This document shows, piece by piece, positions 23,646 through 32,072 of a stretch of DNA of 56,258 nt. A model generated the notes under the pieces. It did not search any database, was not told the origin of the DNA, and worked only from the letters and a program-made list of their open reading frames with translations. The DNA lies in the NCBI RefSeq assembly GCF_937997535.1, contig NZ_CALKTT010000098.1:1-56258 (forward strand), written 5' to 3'. The DNA comes from an uncultured Campylobacter sp. (lineage in GTDB: Bacteria > Campylobacterota > Campylobacteria > Campylobacterales > Campylobacteraceae). The position numbers and the translations under genes were made by a program. Each line of letters opens with the position of its first letter. Position 1 is the first letter of the stretch.

Positions 23646-24109
23646 ATAAAATACTGTTAAAACTTTATACTAATTTTAGTAATATCAAATTTTAACTATA
23701 TCTTCGAATTTATCATTCGCTATTTCAAAAATCGCTTTGATATTTTCCTTACGTGCATAGCTTATCTTTGCGCCAGTTTGCCGCGTAGGCATATACTAAA
23801 TTTAGGCCTAGTTTAACGTCTCGCCTTTGATGCCGACGATTTTTATGGCGAACGAGGTCAAATTTCGCCTATCCGCGAGTAAAGTCTAGGTATTTCGGGT
23901 GATCGTAGGCAGTTTGTTAGCAGGCTTTGGCGCACATTTGGCATTTGGTTGCAGCCTACTTAATTATTTCACTAGACCGCCGTATTTCTCGCTACGTACG
24001 TGGATCTTGCTGTGTTTATGGTGTTGGCGTCTACACCGGGATCAAGCAAGCAAATTCATTAGGTCACATATAGACAAACCGCATCGCCATTAAGTTTTAA
24101 ATCCTAAAT
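23646..24109. other. Decayed spacer between the orphan membrane gene and leuC
   Basis: 464 bases without an intact gene. The right half holds the YeeE/YedE relic (23890-24093). In the left half short minus-strand frames remain, one of them ending NDKFEDIVKI (about 23693-23792) and another with SFAIKIVGIKGETL, but they are broken by stops and I cannot assign them. The stretch looks like residue of one or more lost genes. Confidence 0.4.
23890..24093 (+). pseudogene. YeeE/YedE family transporter fragment
   Basis: A short frame reads VIVGSLLAGFGAHLAFGCSL, followed by NYFTRPPYFSLRTW. This is the family's final signature (GG-L-x-GFGA-x-LAxGCN ... FF-x-G-x-x-x-FSLH-W) of YeeE/YedE (DUF395) sulfur-compound transporters. 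After SLRTW the original ending continues better in another frame (VGVYTGIKQAN), so a frameshift is likely. All upstream helices are missing. It is a remnant, not a functional gene. Confidence 0.6.
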
Positions 24110-25375
24110 CTACAAATCTCTCGGATCGGCGATCTTTCCTGCGACGGCGCTAGCTGCGGCGACGGCGGAGTTTGCCAGATATACTTCGCTCGTTCTATCG
24201 CCCATGCGACCGACGAAATTTCGATTAGTCGTGCTTACGCAGCGCTCGCCCACGCCTAAAATCCCCATATATCCGCCCAGGCACGCGCCGCAGGTCGGGT
24301 TGCTCACGACTGCGCCCGCTTCGACGAAAATATCCCACAGCCCCTCTTTTTGCGCGGCCAAAGCGATCTTTTGCGTCGCAGGCGTGATGATGAGGCGGGT
24401 TTTGCGCGCGACCTTGCGACCTTTTAAAATTTGCGCGGCGATCCGCAGATCGGAGAGTCTGCCGTTGGTGCAGCTGCCGATAAATACCTGATCGACGGCG
24501 ATGTCATCGCGCACTGCTTCGCGCACGCTCTTGCCGTTGCTGGGCAGGAACGGATAGGCGATCACCGGATCAAGTTTACTCACATCGATCTGCAAAATTT
24601 GCTCATAGTTCGCGCCCTCGTCGGAGTAGTGAAATTTCGGCTCGGCGCGCAAATTTTTATCCGCTAAAAATTCCTTCGTGATCTCATCGACCGCGACGAT
24701 ACCGCTCTTGCCGCCCGCTTCAATCGCCATATTGCAAAGCGAAAATCTGCTATCCATATCCAGGTGCTCCAGCGCGTCGCCGCAGAACTCCAAAGCCTTG
24801 TAGCGCGCGCCGTCCACGCCGATGAGGCGGATTACTTCCAGGATCAGATCCTTGCCGTAGATGTGCGGCGCGGGCTTGCCGCGAAAGACCACTTTGATCG
24901 TAGGCGGTACTTTAAACCAATTCTTGCCCGTTATCATCGCAAAAGCTAGATCCGTGCTGCCCATACCGGTTGCAAAAGCCCCCAGCGCGCCGTGGGTACA
25001 GGTGTGGCTGTCCGCGCCGATGATGACGTCGCCGGGCACTACTAGCCCCTTTTCAGGCATCAGCGCGTGCTCGATACCCATATCCTTTTCGTCGAAATAG
25101 TTTTTCAAATCGTGCTTGTAAGCAAACTCGCGTGAAATTTTAGCTTGGTTTGCGCTTAAAATGTCTTTCGTAGGGATATAGTGATCCATCACGATCGCAA
25201 AGCCGTCCGGGTTGGCGAGCTTTTTCGCGCCGCTAAGCTCAAACTGCTTGATCGAAATCGGCGTCGTAATGTCGTTGCCGATGACCATATCGATGGCGCT
25301 TTCGATGATCTGTCCCGCAAAAACCGCCTCGCCCACGTGCTCGCTAAAAATTTTCTCCGTGATCGTTTGCTTCAT
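24110..25375 (-). CDS. leuC: 3-isopropylmalate dehydratase, large subunit
   Basis: A 421-residue aconitase-family enzyme that isomerises 2-isopropylmalate to 3-isopropylmalate in leucine synthesis, as a heterodimer with LeuD. The three cluster cysteines are present: GSCTNGR (Cys302) and NPTCGACLGG (Cys362, Cys365). DSHTCTHGALGAFATGMGSTD and GRMGDRTSEVYLANSA are also typical. It is the short archaeal/epsilon-type LeuC. leuD and leuB are not adjacent. AAGGAG lies six bases before the ATG. Confidence 0.95.
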   Translation of the reverse strand: MKQTITEKIFSEHVGEAVFAGQIIESAIDMVIGNDITTPISIKQFELSGAKKLANPDGFAIVMDHYIPTKDILSANQAKISREFAYKHDLKNYFDEKDMGIEHALMPEKGLVVPGDVIIGADSHTCTHGALGAFATGMGSTDLAFAMITGKNWFKVPPTIKVVFRGKPAPHIYGKDLILEVIRLIGVDGARYKALEFCGDALEHLDMDSRFSLCNMAIEAGGKSGIVAVDEITKEFLADKNLRAEPKFHYSDEGANYEQILQIDVSKLDPVIAYPFLPSNGKSVREAVRDDIAVDQVFIGSCTNGRLSDLRIAAQILKGRKVARKTRLIITPATQKIALAAQKEGLWDIFVEAGAVVSNPTCGACLGGYMGILGVGERCVSTTNRNFVGRMGDRTSEVYLANSAVAAASAVAGKIADPRDL

Positions 25376-25445
25376 AAAATCTCCTTCGTATCGGTTAAAT
25401 TTGCGCGATTTTAGCTAAAAAATCATAAATTTTTGCAATTTTATG

Positions 25446-25451
25446 TATAAT
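25446..25451 (+). promoter_or_regulatory. -10 box of the nitroreductase gene
   Basis: TATAAT in TATGTATAATTGAG, 22 bases before the ATG at 25473, with an AT-rich stretch upstream. AAGGAG follows at 25460-25465. Confidence 0.65.
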
Positions 25452-25472
25452 TGAGCCGCAAGGAGCGAGACG

Positions 25473-25997
25473 ATGGAAATTTTAGATATTTTTGCAAACC
25501 GCAGAAGCGTAAGAAAATACGCGCAGGGGCCGCTTGAGGACGAGGCTCTGGATAAAATTTTAAAAGCGGGCCTGCTTGCGCCGTCGGGGCATGCACGCCG
25601 CCCGTGGGAGTTCATCCTCGTGCGCGACAAACGGATGCTTGAGCGACTAAGCGCGTGCCGCAGCAGCGGAGCGAATATGCTAAAACAGGCTGCGGCCGCG
25701 ATCGTCGTGATCGCAGATGAGCAGAAGCAGGACGTCTGGATCGAGGACTGCTCGGTAGCACTAGGCTACATGCACCTTGCCGCAAGCGCGCTAAATCTCG
25801 GTAGCTGCTGGGTGCAGGTAAGATTGCGCGCAGCTGCGGACGGACGCAGCTGCGAGGAGTTTTTGCGCGAGGCGCTGGGCTTTCCGCCAAATTTCAAAGC
25901 AGAAGCGATACTGGCCCTCGGCGTGCCGCAACAGCACCCGAGCCCGAACGATCTGCAAAAGCTAAATTTAAGCAAAATCCACAAAGAGAAATTTTAA
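25473..25997 (+). CDS. Nitroreductase family protein
   Basis: A 174-residue FMN-dependent oxidoreductase. The N-terminal FANRRSVRKYAQGPLEDEALDKIL is the phosphate-binding signature; LLAPSGHARRPWEF and DCSVALGYMHLAASALNLGSCWVQ follow the family order. The substrate (quinone, nitro compound or other) is not evident. It has its own promoter and lies six bases before rqcH, so the two are probably co-transcribed. Confidence 0.9.
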   Translation: MEILDIFANRRSVRKYAQGPLEDEALDKILKAGLLAPSGHARRPWEFILVRDKRMLERLSACRSSGANMLKQAAAAIVVIADEQKQDVWIEDCSVALGYMHLAASALNLGSCWVQVRLRAAADGRSCEEFLREALGFPPNFKAEAILALGVPQQHPSPNDLQKLNLSKIHKEKF

Positions 25998-26002
25998 CGC
26001 GT

Positions 26003-27325
26003 ATGAAGTATCAAAACTTAATTCAAATTTGCGAGTATCTGCGCACCAAACGCTTCCTTTCGCACATTAAGCGCGTAGGAGATAACCTTTTTAAAGTCTG
26101 CTTTGACGGCAACGAGACGTTGTTTTTCAATATGAATAAATCGGGCTGCAATATCCACGAAAATGACGCTTTTACCGAAGGTAAGGTTTACGCGGCGCCC
26201 TTTGACGTGCTACTTGCCAAGCGCTTCGTAAAATCGCGCATTACCTCCGTTAGTGTGCCAGAAAATAATAGAATTCTATGCCTTAGCGTAAGCCAAAACG
26301 CAAGCTACAAAACCCAAAGCTCAAATATCTACTTCGAATTCACCGGGCGATTTACCAACGTAATAATCACCGACGAAAACGATGTGATTTTAGAGGCACT
26401 GCGACACTTCGAGACGGAATTTAGACAGATCAAGGTAGGAAGAAAACTCCGCCACCTACCGCCTGCAAATATTAAAGAAGCCCCTGTGCCAAAAATTTCG
26501 GACTTTAGAGCATTTTTTCGCGCGGAATTTAACGCGCTAAATGCGGATCGCTTAAACTCGCTCAAATCCGCAAAAATCACGGCACTAAATAAAAAGCTAG
26601 ACTCGGTGCGCGAGGCTTTAGGCTCTTTGCAAAGCAGCGCCGAACTACTGCGAAGCGCCGAGCTTTTAAGCGAAAAAGCTGCCTTGCTAAAAGAAAATAT
26701 CTATAAAATTCCAACCAGCGCGCGAGAATTTACGCTGCAAAAAGGAGACGCCGAAGCGATAGAATTTAAGCTACAAAAGCCTGCAAGTACCGCTTTGGGC
26801 GAGCTTTACTCCGAGGCAAAGCGTCTGCGCCAAAAGGCTGCAAATATACATATCGAAGAGCAAAATTTAAAGGAGAAACTCGCGTTTTATGAGAATTTAA
26901 AATCGCTCGTCCTTGCTGCACAGGATGCACACGAGATCGAAATTCTAATGCCTAAGCGCACGCAAATTAGGCAAAAAAGCAAGGAAAAAAATAGCGAATA
27001 TGTAGCGAGCTTTTATCTCGGGGATTTTAAAATCAGCGTTGGTAAAAACGAAAAAGGCAATGAGTTCTTACTAAAAAATAGCTCCAAATCCGACTATTGG
27101 TTTCATCTTAAGGACATTCCAAGTGCACACGTCATCGTAAAGACAAATAAGCAAAGTCTAAGCGAAGAGGTGATCGAATTCGCCGCTAAAATTTGCGTGA
27201 GCTTCAGTGCAAGCGGCAGCGGAAAATATCTCGTCGATTACACCAAGCGCCGAAACGTAAAGATCAATGAAGGTGCTTTCGTAAACTACGTAAATTTTAA
27301 AACAATCAGCGTTTTAAAGCCGTAA
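26003..27325 (+). CDS. rqcH: RqcH/NFACT family ribosome quality control protein
   Basis: A 440-residue NFACT protein, the bacterial Rqc2 homologue once called a fibronectin-binding protein. RqcH binds stalled large ribosomal subunits and directs C-terminal alanine tailing. The N-terminal NFACT-N domain (to about 190) is followed by a Lys/Ala-rich coiled coil (about 195-310) and the NFACT-R domain with SDYWFHLKDIPSAHVI. It is shorter than the Bacillus protein, as in other Campylobacter. It immediately follows the nitroreductase gene. Confidence 0.85.
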   Translation: MKYQNLIQICEYLRTKRFLSHIKRVGDNLFKVCFDGNETLFFNMNKSGCNIHENDAFTEGKVYAAPFDVLLAKRFVKSRITSVSVPENNRILCLSVSQNASYKTQSSNIYFEFTGRFTNVIITDENDVILEALRHFETEFRQIKVGRKLRHLPPANIKEAPVPKISDFRAFFRAEFNALNADRLNSLKSAKITALNKKLDSVREALGSLQSSAELLRSAELLSEKAALLKENIYKIPTSAREFTLQKGDAEAIEFKLQKPASTALGELYSEAKRLRQKAANIHIEEQNLKEKLAFYENLKSLVLAAQDAHEIEILMPKRTQIRQKSKEKNSEYVASFYLGDFKISVGKNEKGNEFLLKNSSKSDYWFHLKDIPSAHVIVKTNKQSLSEEVIEFAAKICVSFSASGSGKYLVDYTKRRNVKINEGAFVNYVNFKTISVLKP

Positions 27326-27340
27326 TAAGCGAGCTTGCAG

Positions 27341-27346
27341 TATAAT
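27341..27346 (+). promoter_or_regulatory. -10 box of cdsA-dxr
   Basis: TATAAT in GCAGTATAATCATTC, 29 bases before the cdsA ATG and 16 bases after the rqcH stop. Confidence 0.65.
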
Positions 27347-27374
27347 CATTCAAAATAAATTCCAAGGAAATTCT

Positions 27375-28139
27375 ATGAAGCAAAGAATAATCACGGCAAG
27401 CATTTTACTCGCCGTATTTTTGGCTCTAATTCTCATAAACGCCAGGTGGCTAAATTTCGCCGTATTTGCGCTGATACTCGTGCTGGCGTTTTTTGAAAGC
27501 CTCAAATTATGGGGTCTGGAGGAAACTAGCAAAAAGTGGCTCGCGCTGGCGATCGCATTTTTTGCGCTGCTACCATTTACGCAGACCGATGAGCCTTTCG
27601 TCTCAGCGCTAAAAGTTAGCATCCTGATGATCCTATGCGTCGCCTCTGTCGTAGCCTTTACCAAGGGCCCTAGCCTAAAGATCACGCTTCCTTTTATCTA
27701 TCCCGTTGCGCCGATATTTTTTATGTGGGCGGCTTATGATGATTTCGGGGAAGTTTTTCACTTCGTTTGGCTGATCTTTATTATCGTAGCTAGCGATAGT
27801 GGCGCATATTTTATCGGTAGAGCCTTTGGCAAAACTCCGCTAAGCGCTAGCTCGCCGAATAAAACCGTAGAAGGCGTGCTAGGCGGTCTTGCACTCGCGC
27901 TTATCGTTAGCCTCATTTATGCGCGCATCTTTACCAATATGCCGCCGCTTGAAATTTTAGGAAAAACCATCATCATAGCAATTTTTGGCGTGTTTGGCGA
28001 TCTGTTTGAGAGCTACCTAAAACGCGCGGCGGGTCTTAAAGACAGCGGCGCACTCTTTCCCGGACACGGTGGGATCTTAGACCGCATCGACGGCTATATG
28101 TTCGGCGCAATCGCGATGGCGATAGTCTATTCATGGTAG
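27375..28139 (+). CDS. cdsA: Phosphatidate cytidylyltransferase
   Basis: A 254-residue inner-membrane enzyme that makes CDP-diacylglycerol from phosphatidate and CTP, the branch point of phospholipid synthesis. It has about seven membrane segments. The C-terminal family signature reads SPNKTVEGVLGG ... FGDLFESYLKRAAGLKD and PGHGGILDRIDGYMF, holding the metal-binding Asp residues. AAGGAAAT precedes the ATG. The stop overlaps the dxr start by seven bases, so the two are coupled, an arrangement common in Campylobacterota. Confidence 0.95.
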   Translation: MKQRIITASILLAVFLALILINARWLNFAVFALILVLAFFESLKLWGLEETSKKWLALAIAFFALLPFTQTDEPFVSALKVSILMILCVASVVAFTKGPSLKITLPFIYPVAPIFFMWAAYDDFGEVFHFVWLIFIIVASDSGAYFIGRAFGKTPLSASSPNKTVEGVLGGLALALIVSLIYARIFTNMPPLEILGKTIIIAIFGVFGDLFESYLKRAAGLKDSGALFPGHGGILDRIDGYMFGAIAMAIVYSW

Positions 28140-29233
28140 TTTTAGGCTCCACGGGCTCTATCGGCACAAACACCCTAGACGTAGCCGCTCGCAGCGGCAG
28201 TATGATCGAAGCGCTTAGCTGCGGGCGCAATATCAAGCTTTTAAACGAACAGATCGCAAAATTTCATCCAAAGCTCGTCTGTATCGCGGACGCGCAGCAG
28301 AAAAGTGAGGTAGATCACGAGCGCGTATTCTGCGGCGCGGATGGAATTTTGCAGATGCTTGCGGAGTGCAAAAGTACGACCGTGGTAAACGCTCTCGTAG
28401 GCTTTGCGGGTATGATGCCTAGCCTAAAAACCCAAGAGCTCGGCAAAAGGCTCTGTCTAGCCAACAAAGAAAGCCTGGTCGTCGGCGGGAAATTTCTGCA
28501 AACGGATAAAATTTACCCGATCGACAGCGAGCATTTCGGGCTGAAATTTTTGCTCAGCAATGCCAAAATCCCCGTTTCGCGCCTAATCATCACGGCTAGC
28601 GGCGGCGCGTTTTACGACGTGCCGCTAACGCAGCTGGGCTCGCTCACGCCGCAAAATGCCCTCAATCACCCCAACTGGAAGATGGGCGCAAAGATCACGA
28701 TCGACAGCGCCACGATGGCGAATAAGCTTTTTGAGGTGATCGAGGCGTTTTGGCTCTACGGCACGCGCGAGATCGATGCGCTCATCGAGCACACCTCGCA
28801 GATCCACGCGCTGGTCGAATTCGCAGACGGCTCTACGACGGCGCACATTAGCAGGGCCGATATGCGTCTAGCTATCGCACACGCGATGTTTAGCGGCGAC
28901 GTACGGGAACAGATCACAGCGCCCGTGGATCTGTGCGCCCTGCGACCGATAGAATTTAAGCCGATCGACGAGATGAAATTTCAAATTTTTACCCTCAAAG
29001 ACGCACTGTTAGCAAACCCCGATCTCGGCGTTGTTATCAACGCCGCGAACGAAGCGGGCGTAAATGCGTTTTTGCAGCAGCGGTGCCGCTTTACCGACAT
29101 TGCGCGCGTCGTGCTGAAGTGCGCGGAGAAATTTAACTCGCCTAGCGTAACGGACGCGGACGCGCTTACGGCGGTGGATGCGAGCGTGCGAGCGTATACA
29201 AACGAGCTGCTGAAATTTAACGGAGAGCTTTAA
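28133..29233 (+). CDS. dxr: 1-deoxy-D-xylulose 5-phosphate reductoisomerase
   Basis: A 366-residue NADPH-dependent enzyme that makes 2-C-methylerythritol 4-phosphate, the committed step of non-mevalonate isoprenoid synthesis. The Rossmann motif GSTGSIGTNTLDV starts at residue 4. LANKESLVVGG, IDSEHFGLKFLLS and ITASGGAFYD carry the metal- and substrate-binding Asp, Glu and Ser. The start ATG lies inside the end of cdsA. Length is normal. Confidence 0.96.
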   Translation: MVVLGSTGSIGTNTLDVAARSGSMIEALSCGRNIKLLNEQIAKFHPKLVCIADAQQKSEVDHERVFCGADGILQMLAECKSTTVVNALVGFAGMMPSLKTQELGKRLCLANKESLVVGGKFLQTDKIYPIDSEHFGLKFLLSNAKIPVSRLIITASGGAFYDVPLTQLGSLTPQNALNHPNWKMGAKITIDSATMANKLFEVIEAFWLYGTREIDALIEHTSQIHALVEFADGSTTAHISRADMRLAIAHAMFSGDVREQITAPVDLCALRPIEFKPIDEMKFQIFTLKDALLANPDLGVVINAANEAGVNAFLQQRCRFTDIARVVLKCAEKFNSPSVTDADALTAVDASVRAYTNELLKFNGEL

Positions 29234-29310
29234 GCCTAGCTTTGCCTGCTTAAATTTAGAGTTTAAATTTGAGCTATCTTGCCGCAAGCGGTGAAATTTA
29301 GGATCGAAAA

Positions 29311-30261
29311 TTGTTAGATGTACAAACTATCGTAAATTTGGAAAAAGAGCGCCGCAAGCTGCTGCAAAGCCGCATAAAATGGAAAATAATAAGCCTGCTT
29401 AAAGCCTGTGCGATATTTATCCCTGCGGTTTTCCTAATGAGGTATATGGCTAGCGAAGAGGGTACGCCTTTGGGGATGCCGTATCTTTTATTTGGTCTGG
29501 GCATAGCGCTATATTTTACTTATAAGCTATTTTACGAAAAAACCCACAAAGTCAAAACGCGAGAATTTGCGCTGCAATACAAAGCCCTCTACATAGCACC
29601 CTACGTCGAAAGTCTAGGATACAAATACAACAGATTCGGCGCCGTAACTCAAGAGCAAGATATCCTGCAAAGCGGGCTTTTTAATCAATATGCAAATTCC
29701 GGCGGAGATGATTTGATATACGGAAGCATAGACGGCGTGAACTTTAGCTTCTGCGATATTTGGATGTCTAAAGAGACTATAGATGATAGCTTTTTTACTT
29801 TGATTTATGAAAAAAAGGAGATGGAGATATTTCAAGGTCTTTTTTTCGCAGCCGATTTTCATAAAAAGATCAGATCCGACGTTTTTATTCTTCCAAGACA
29901 AATAAAGCTACAGCACGGCGTCTTGGAAAGCGGTGCAAAATCTTGCAATATGGATAACGCGGAATTTAACAGATCTTTTGCTGTATATGCAAAAGACGCA
30001 GTCGCCGCAGCGTATGTGCTAACGCCGGCGCTAATGGAGAAAATTTTATTTTTAAAAATGCTTACAAAATCGAAGATCGCGCTTAGTTTCAGAAAAAGCA
30101 AAATTTATATAAAAATCCCCCGCGGATACGATAGCTTTGAGCCCGATCTAAGTAAGCCGATACGAGGCGACAAGCTCGCGAGCAAGATACAAATCGATCT
30201 GGACGCGATGCTACAAATCGTAAAAATTCTAAAGTTGAATGAAAAAATTTGGGCGTCTTAA
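29311..30261 (+). CDS. DUF3137 family membrane protein, paralogue 2
   Basis: A 316-residue protein starting at TTG (29311), with AGGA seven bases upstream. Two membrane segments (about 28-48 and 56-73) precede a cytosolic domain with the complete family pattern: YGSIDGVNFSFCDIWMSKE, IFQGLFFAADFHKKI, VFILPRQ, the line NAEFNRSFAVYAKDAVAAAY, then VLTPALMEKI, and a final LKLNEKIW helix. It is closer to paralogue 3 (54470) than to paralogue 1 (5483). It sits 77 bases after dxr and could be read through from there. Function unknown. Confidence 0.8.
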   Translation: MLDVQTIVNLEKERRKLLQSRIKWKIISLLKACAIFIPAVFLMRYMASEEGTPLGMPYLLFGLGIALYFTYKLFYEKTHKVKTREFALQYKALYIAPYVESLGYKYNRFGAVTQEQDILQSGLFNQYANSGGDDLIYGSIDGVNFSFCDIWMSKETIDDSFFTLIYEKKEMEIFQGLFFAADFHKKIRSDVFILPRQIKLQHGVLESGAKSCNMDNAEFNRSFAVYAKDAVAAAYVLTPALMEKILFLKMLTKSKIALSFRKSKIYIKIPRGYDSFEPDLSKPIRGDKLASKIQIDLDAMLQIVKILKLNEKIWAS

Positions 30262-30444
30262 TGGGCGCAAGGCAGGGCGAGGCAAGCGAGGCGAAACGAG
30301 GCGAGACGGGGCGAATAAACGGAACGTGCGGTTCGCGCAAGTAGCTATAAAATTTGGCGGCATCCAAGCGGCACGCACCAAAATCGCGCCATATCTGGCG
30401 TAAATTTACGCCGCGCCGCAAGTTTGCGCCATTAAATTTTACGT

Positions 30445-30576
30445 GGATTTTGGAAAGATCATGAAATTTCGCGCAGGATTTCGGCATGGGGATTTTGGCA
30501 AAATCGTGAAATTTCGCGTAGAATTTCGACGGGATTTTGCGTCACGGCGAAATCTTGTATAGAATTTCGGCAAGGG
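30445..30576. repeat. Three imperfect 44-45-base direct repeats
   Basis: Units begin near 30445, 30490 and 30532, each opening GGATTTTG and running through (A/G)AAAT(T/C)T and a closing (A/G)GAATTTCG(A/G)C phrase. The first two are the most similar; the third has drifted in the middle. A fourth, partial copy may follow. They lie in non-coding DNA directly upstream of the tRNA promoter. Confidence 0.65.
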
Positions 30577-30623
30577 TAAGATGATAAAATTTCGGCGGAA
30601 TTTTACGAAAAATTAAAATTTGC

Positions 30624-30652
30624 TTGCTATTGAGAGATTTTTTTGATATACT
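30624..30652 (+). promoter_or_regulatory. Promoter of tRNA-Val
   Basis: A -35-like TTGCTA (30624-30629) and a -10 TATACT (30647-30652) are 17 bases apart, 13 bases before the first base of the tRNA. Confidence 0.6.
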
Positions 30653-30665
30653 GCCGTTTCTTTTT

Positions 30666-30741
30666 GGCCCCGTAACTCAGTTGGTAGAGTGTCACCTTGA
30701 CATGGTGGAAGTCGTTGGTTCGAGTCCAATCGGGACCACCA
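30666..30741 (+). tRNA. tRNA-Val (anticodon GAC)
   Basis: A 76-base cloverleaf with encoded CCA end. D arm ACTC/GAGT, anticodon arm TCACC-TTGACAT-GGTGG (anticodon GAC, reading GUC/GUU), T arm GTTGG-TTCGAGT-CCAAT. The acceptor stem GGCCCCG/CGGGACC has one mismatch, C3 opposite A70; a T at position 3 would restore pairing. All tertiary-contact bases I can check are normal. A weak ACTTAA/TTAAGT hairpin with T-rich sequence follows. Confidence 0.93.
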
Positions 30742-30888
30742 CTTAAGCTACTTTTAAGTTATAATTACTTCTTTCTATTTTTCTTTAATTCCTGCTTAAG
30801 TTGTTTTCAAATTTTAATCCACTTCATTTTTGCGCACAACACTTATCTTAAATTTAGTTATTCCGACCCCTTTCATTTTTATTTTAGA

Positions 30889-30894
30889 TATAAT
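30889..30894 (+). promoter_or_regulatory. -10 box of the second immunity island
   Basis: TATAAT in TTTAGATATAATTTTTCC, 91 bases before the Imm32-type gene. The leader holds a GATCGG-CTAA-CCGATC hairpin (30913-30928). Confidence 0.5.
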
Positions 30895-30984
30895 TTTTCC
30901 AAAATACTATGAGATCGGCTAACCGATCGATGAGGTAAATTCTATCGGCAATCGATTAAATTTAGAAAGGAGTATCGGCGATAT

Positions 30985-31245
30985 ATGGGACAGTATGTTA
31001 TAAAAACCTTAGACTACTGCGCAGAAAAGGGGCTACAGCTACAATGGGAAAAGGACTTCGCGATCTCCGTCAATGCTTTAGGAAACGAAGTTACTATAAG
31101 GGCGAATAAAAGCGGGCTTATATCTCTTGCCAGGCATTTGCTTACTTTAGCGCAAGATTCTGCGCCGAAACATTCGCATATACATCTGGATGAATATAAT
31201 TCGCTTGAGGAGGGCTCGGCGGAACTTATATTGGAGAAAATATGA
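30985..31245 (+). CDS. Imm32-type immunity protein
   Basis: An 86-residue protein with the Imm32 pattern: a short N-terminal strand pair, GLISLARHLLTLAQ, HSHIHLDEYNSLEEGSAELILEK (H-x-H-x-D-x-x-x-x-L-x-x-x-S-x-E-L-I). Imm32 proteins neutralise polymorphic-toxin nucleases or other tips carried by neighbouring strains or by the cell itself. No toxin gene is beside it. The ATG is far (12 bases) from GAAAGGAG. The stop overlaps a 30-codon frame (ATGA). Confidence 0.75.
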   Translation: MGQYVIKTLDYCAEKGLQLQWEKDFAISVNALGNEVTIRANKSGLISLARHLLTLAQDSAPKHSHIHLDEYNSLEEGSAELILEKI

Positions 31246-31334
31246 ACATAAATAGCATCAATGTAGATGGAAAAAGTTATTATCCTCCGCAATCAAAGGG
31301 ATTTGGATCATATTTGACGGCGCTCGATGAATAA
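31242..31334 (+). CDS. 30-residue coupled small ORF, probable gene stump
   Basis: Starts in the ATGA that ends the Imm32-type gene and ends TAA at 31332-31334. The peptide begins MNINSINVDGKSYY and contains PPQSKGFGSYLTALDE. The start looks like the N-terminus of a longer beta-rich protein, so it is probably the head of a deleted gene, though a real short protein cannot be excluded. Confidence 0.3.
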   Translation: MNINSINVDGKSYYPPQSKGFGSYLTALDE

Positions 31335-31364
31335 CGGCGTAGTGCGCAAAAGGAGAATAAATCA

Positions 31365-31883
31365 GTGCTACCGAATAAAATTTATATAAAAGACGATCCT
31401 CTAACTATCGATGAGGAACTTATGGGGCATGAGTATCATAAATTAGATATTAAAATTCTAGAAGACAAAAAGCTTGTGGTATTGGGTTTTACTACAAATT
31501 TGGCTATGTATTATTTCGCAAAAAACATTTTAACATCATCGTATGATGAAAGAATCTCATACCTAGAGCTTTTTCCTTATGAAGATTGGGTGGGAGGAGC
31601 GCGATTCGCAAAAAATAGCGCTCAACTATGCATAGATATAGAGAAATTTATCAAAATGGACGAAGCGGAGTGCTATATAGCGGACGATATGGATAAGTAT
31701 AAATTTGAGCTGAATTTTAAAACATTCTACCAAAGCGTTACGCTTTATTTTCCTAGTACGAAGGATTACATAAATTTCGCCAAATATCTGCTAAGCATGA
31801 GTATTTACAATAGAAAAAACAGAGTAAAATTTTATAGCGAGGATTATATGTTGATTTTACAATATTCCAGGTTTGTCATATGA
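31365..31883 (+). CDS. Hypothetical protein, immunity-island member
   Basis: A 172-residue protein starting at GTG (31365), nine bases after AGGAG. It has alternating strands and helices, with KIYIKDDPLTIDEELMGHEYH at the start, an FFAKN-type helix and a C-terminal SVTLYFPSTKDYINFAKYLL helix that echoes the end of small immunity folds. No signal peptide or membrane segment. Family not recognised; role from context only. Confidence 0.5.
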   Translation: MLPNKIYIKDDPLTIDEELMGHEYHKLDIKILEDKKLVVLGFTTNLAMYYFAKNILTSSYDERISYLELFPYEDWVGGARFAKNSAQLCIDIEKFIKMDEAECYIADDMDKYKFELNFKTFYQSVTLYFPSTKDYINFAKYLLSMSIYNRKNRVKFYSEDYMLILQYSRFVI

Positions 31884-32000
31884 GAAATTTAGAGCGATCA
31901 AAAATAAAATTTATCTCTCATAAAGTCCAAATTTAAGGATCGGGCGGTATGGCGCAAAACGCTATGAATGAAGCAGATCATAACGAAAAGGAGCGGCAAA

Positions 32001-32069
32001 ATGTCAGATAGAATCGGCTCCTGTTGTATCGGCATGATGATAACTATCTCAAAAAGACTATGGGAATAA
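32001..32069 (+). CDS. 22-residue small ORF with strong ribosome-binding site
   Basis: AAAAGGAG at 31986-31993 lies seven bases before an ATG that opens a 22-codon frame with a Cys-Cys pair (MSDRIGSCCIGMMITISKRL...), ending TAA three bases before the next gene. It may be a leader peptide, a stump, or chance. A second short frame (31949-32011) overlaps its start. Confidence 0.25.
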   Translation: MSDRIGSCCIGMMITISKRLWE

Positions 32070-32072
32070 AAA

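Larger units (their letters stand above)
30262..30665. other. Repeat-rich spacer before the tRNA
   Basis: 404 bases without a gene. It starts with a GA-rich run of GCGAGGC-type words (about 30268-30315), continues with AAATTT-bearing GC-rich phrases, contains three imperfect 44-45-base direct repeats (30445-30576), and ends with the tRNA promoter (30624-30652). Confidence 0.6.

Noticed and set aside
30089..30487. Minus-strand frame overlapping the end of the second DUF3137 gene
   Set aside because: Composition is that of an antisense shadow plus repeat-rich spacer; no homology recognised.
30445..30576. Possible CRISPR array
   Set aside because: The 44-45-base repeats are adjacent without spacers and diverge along their length. 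The same holds for the 48-base and 17-base arrays. No cas gene is present.
30697..30912. Plus-strand frame starting inside the tRNA
   Set aside because: It begins in the anticodon arm of tRNA-Val and runs through the downstream AT-rich spacer; no gene features.
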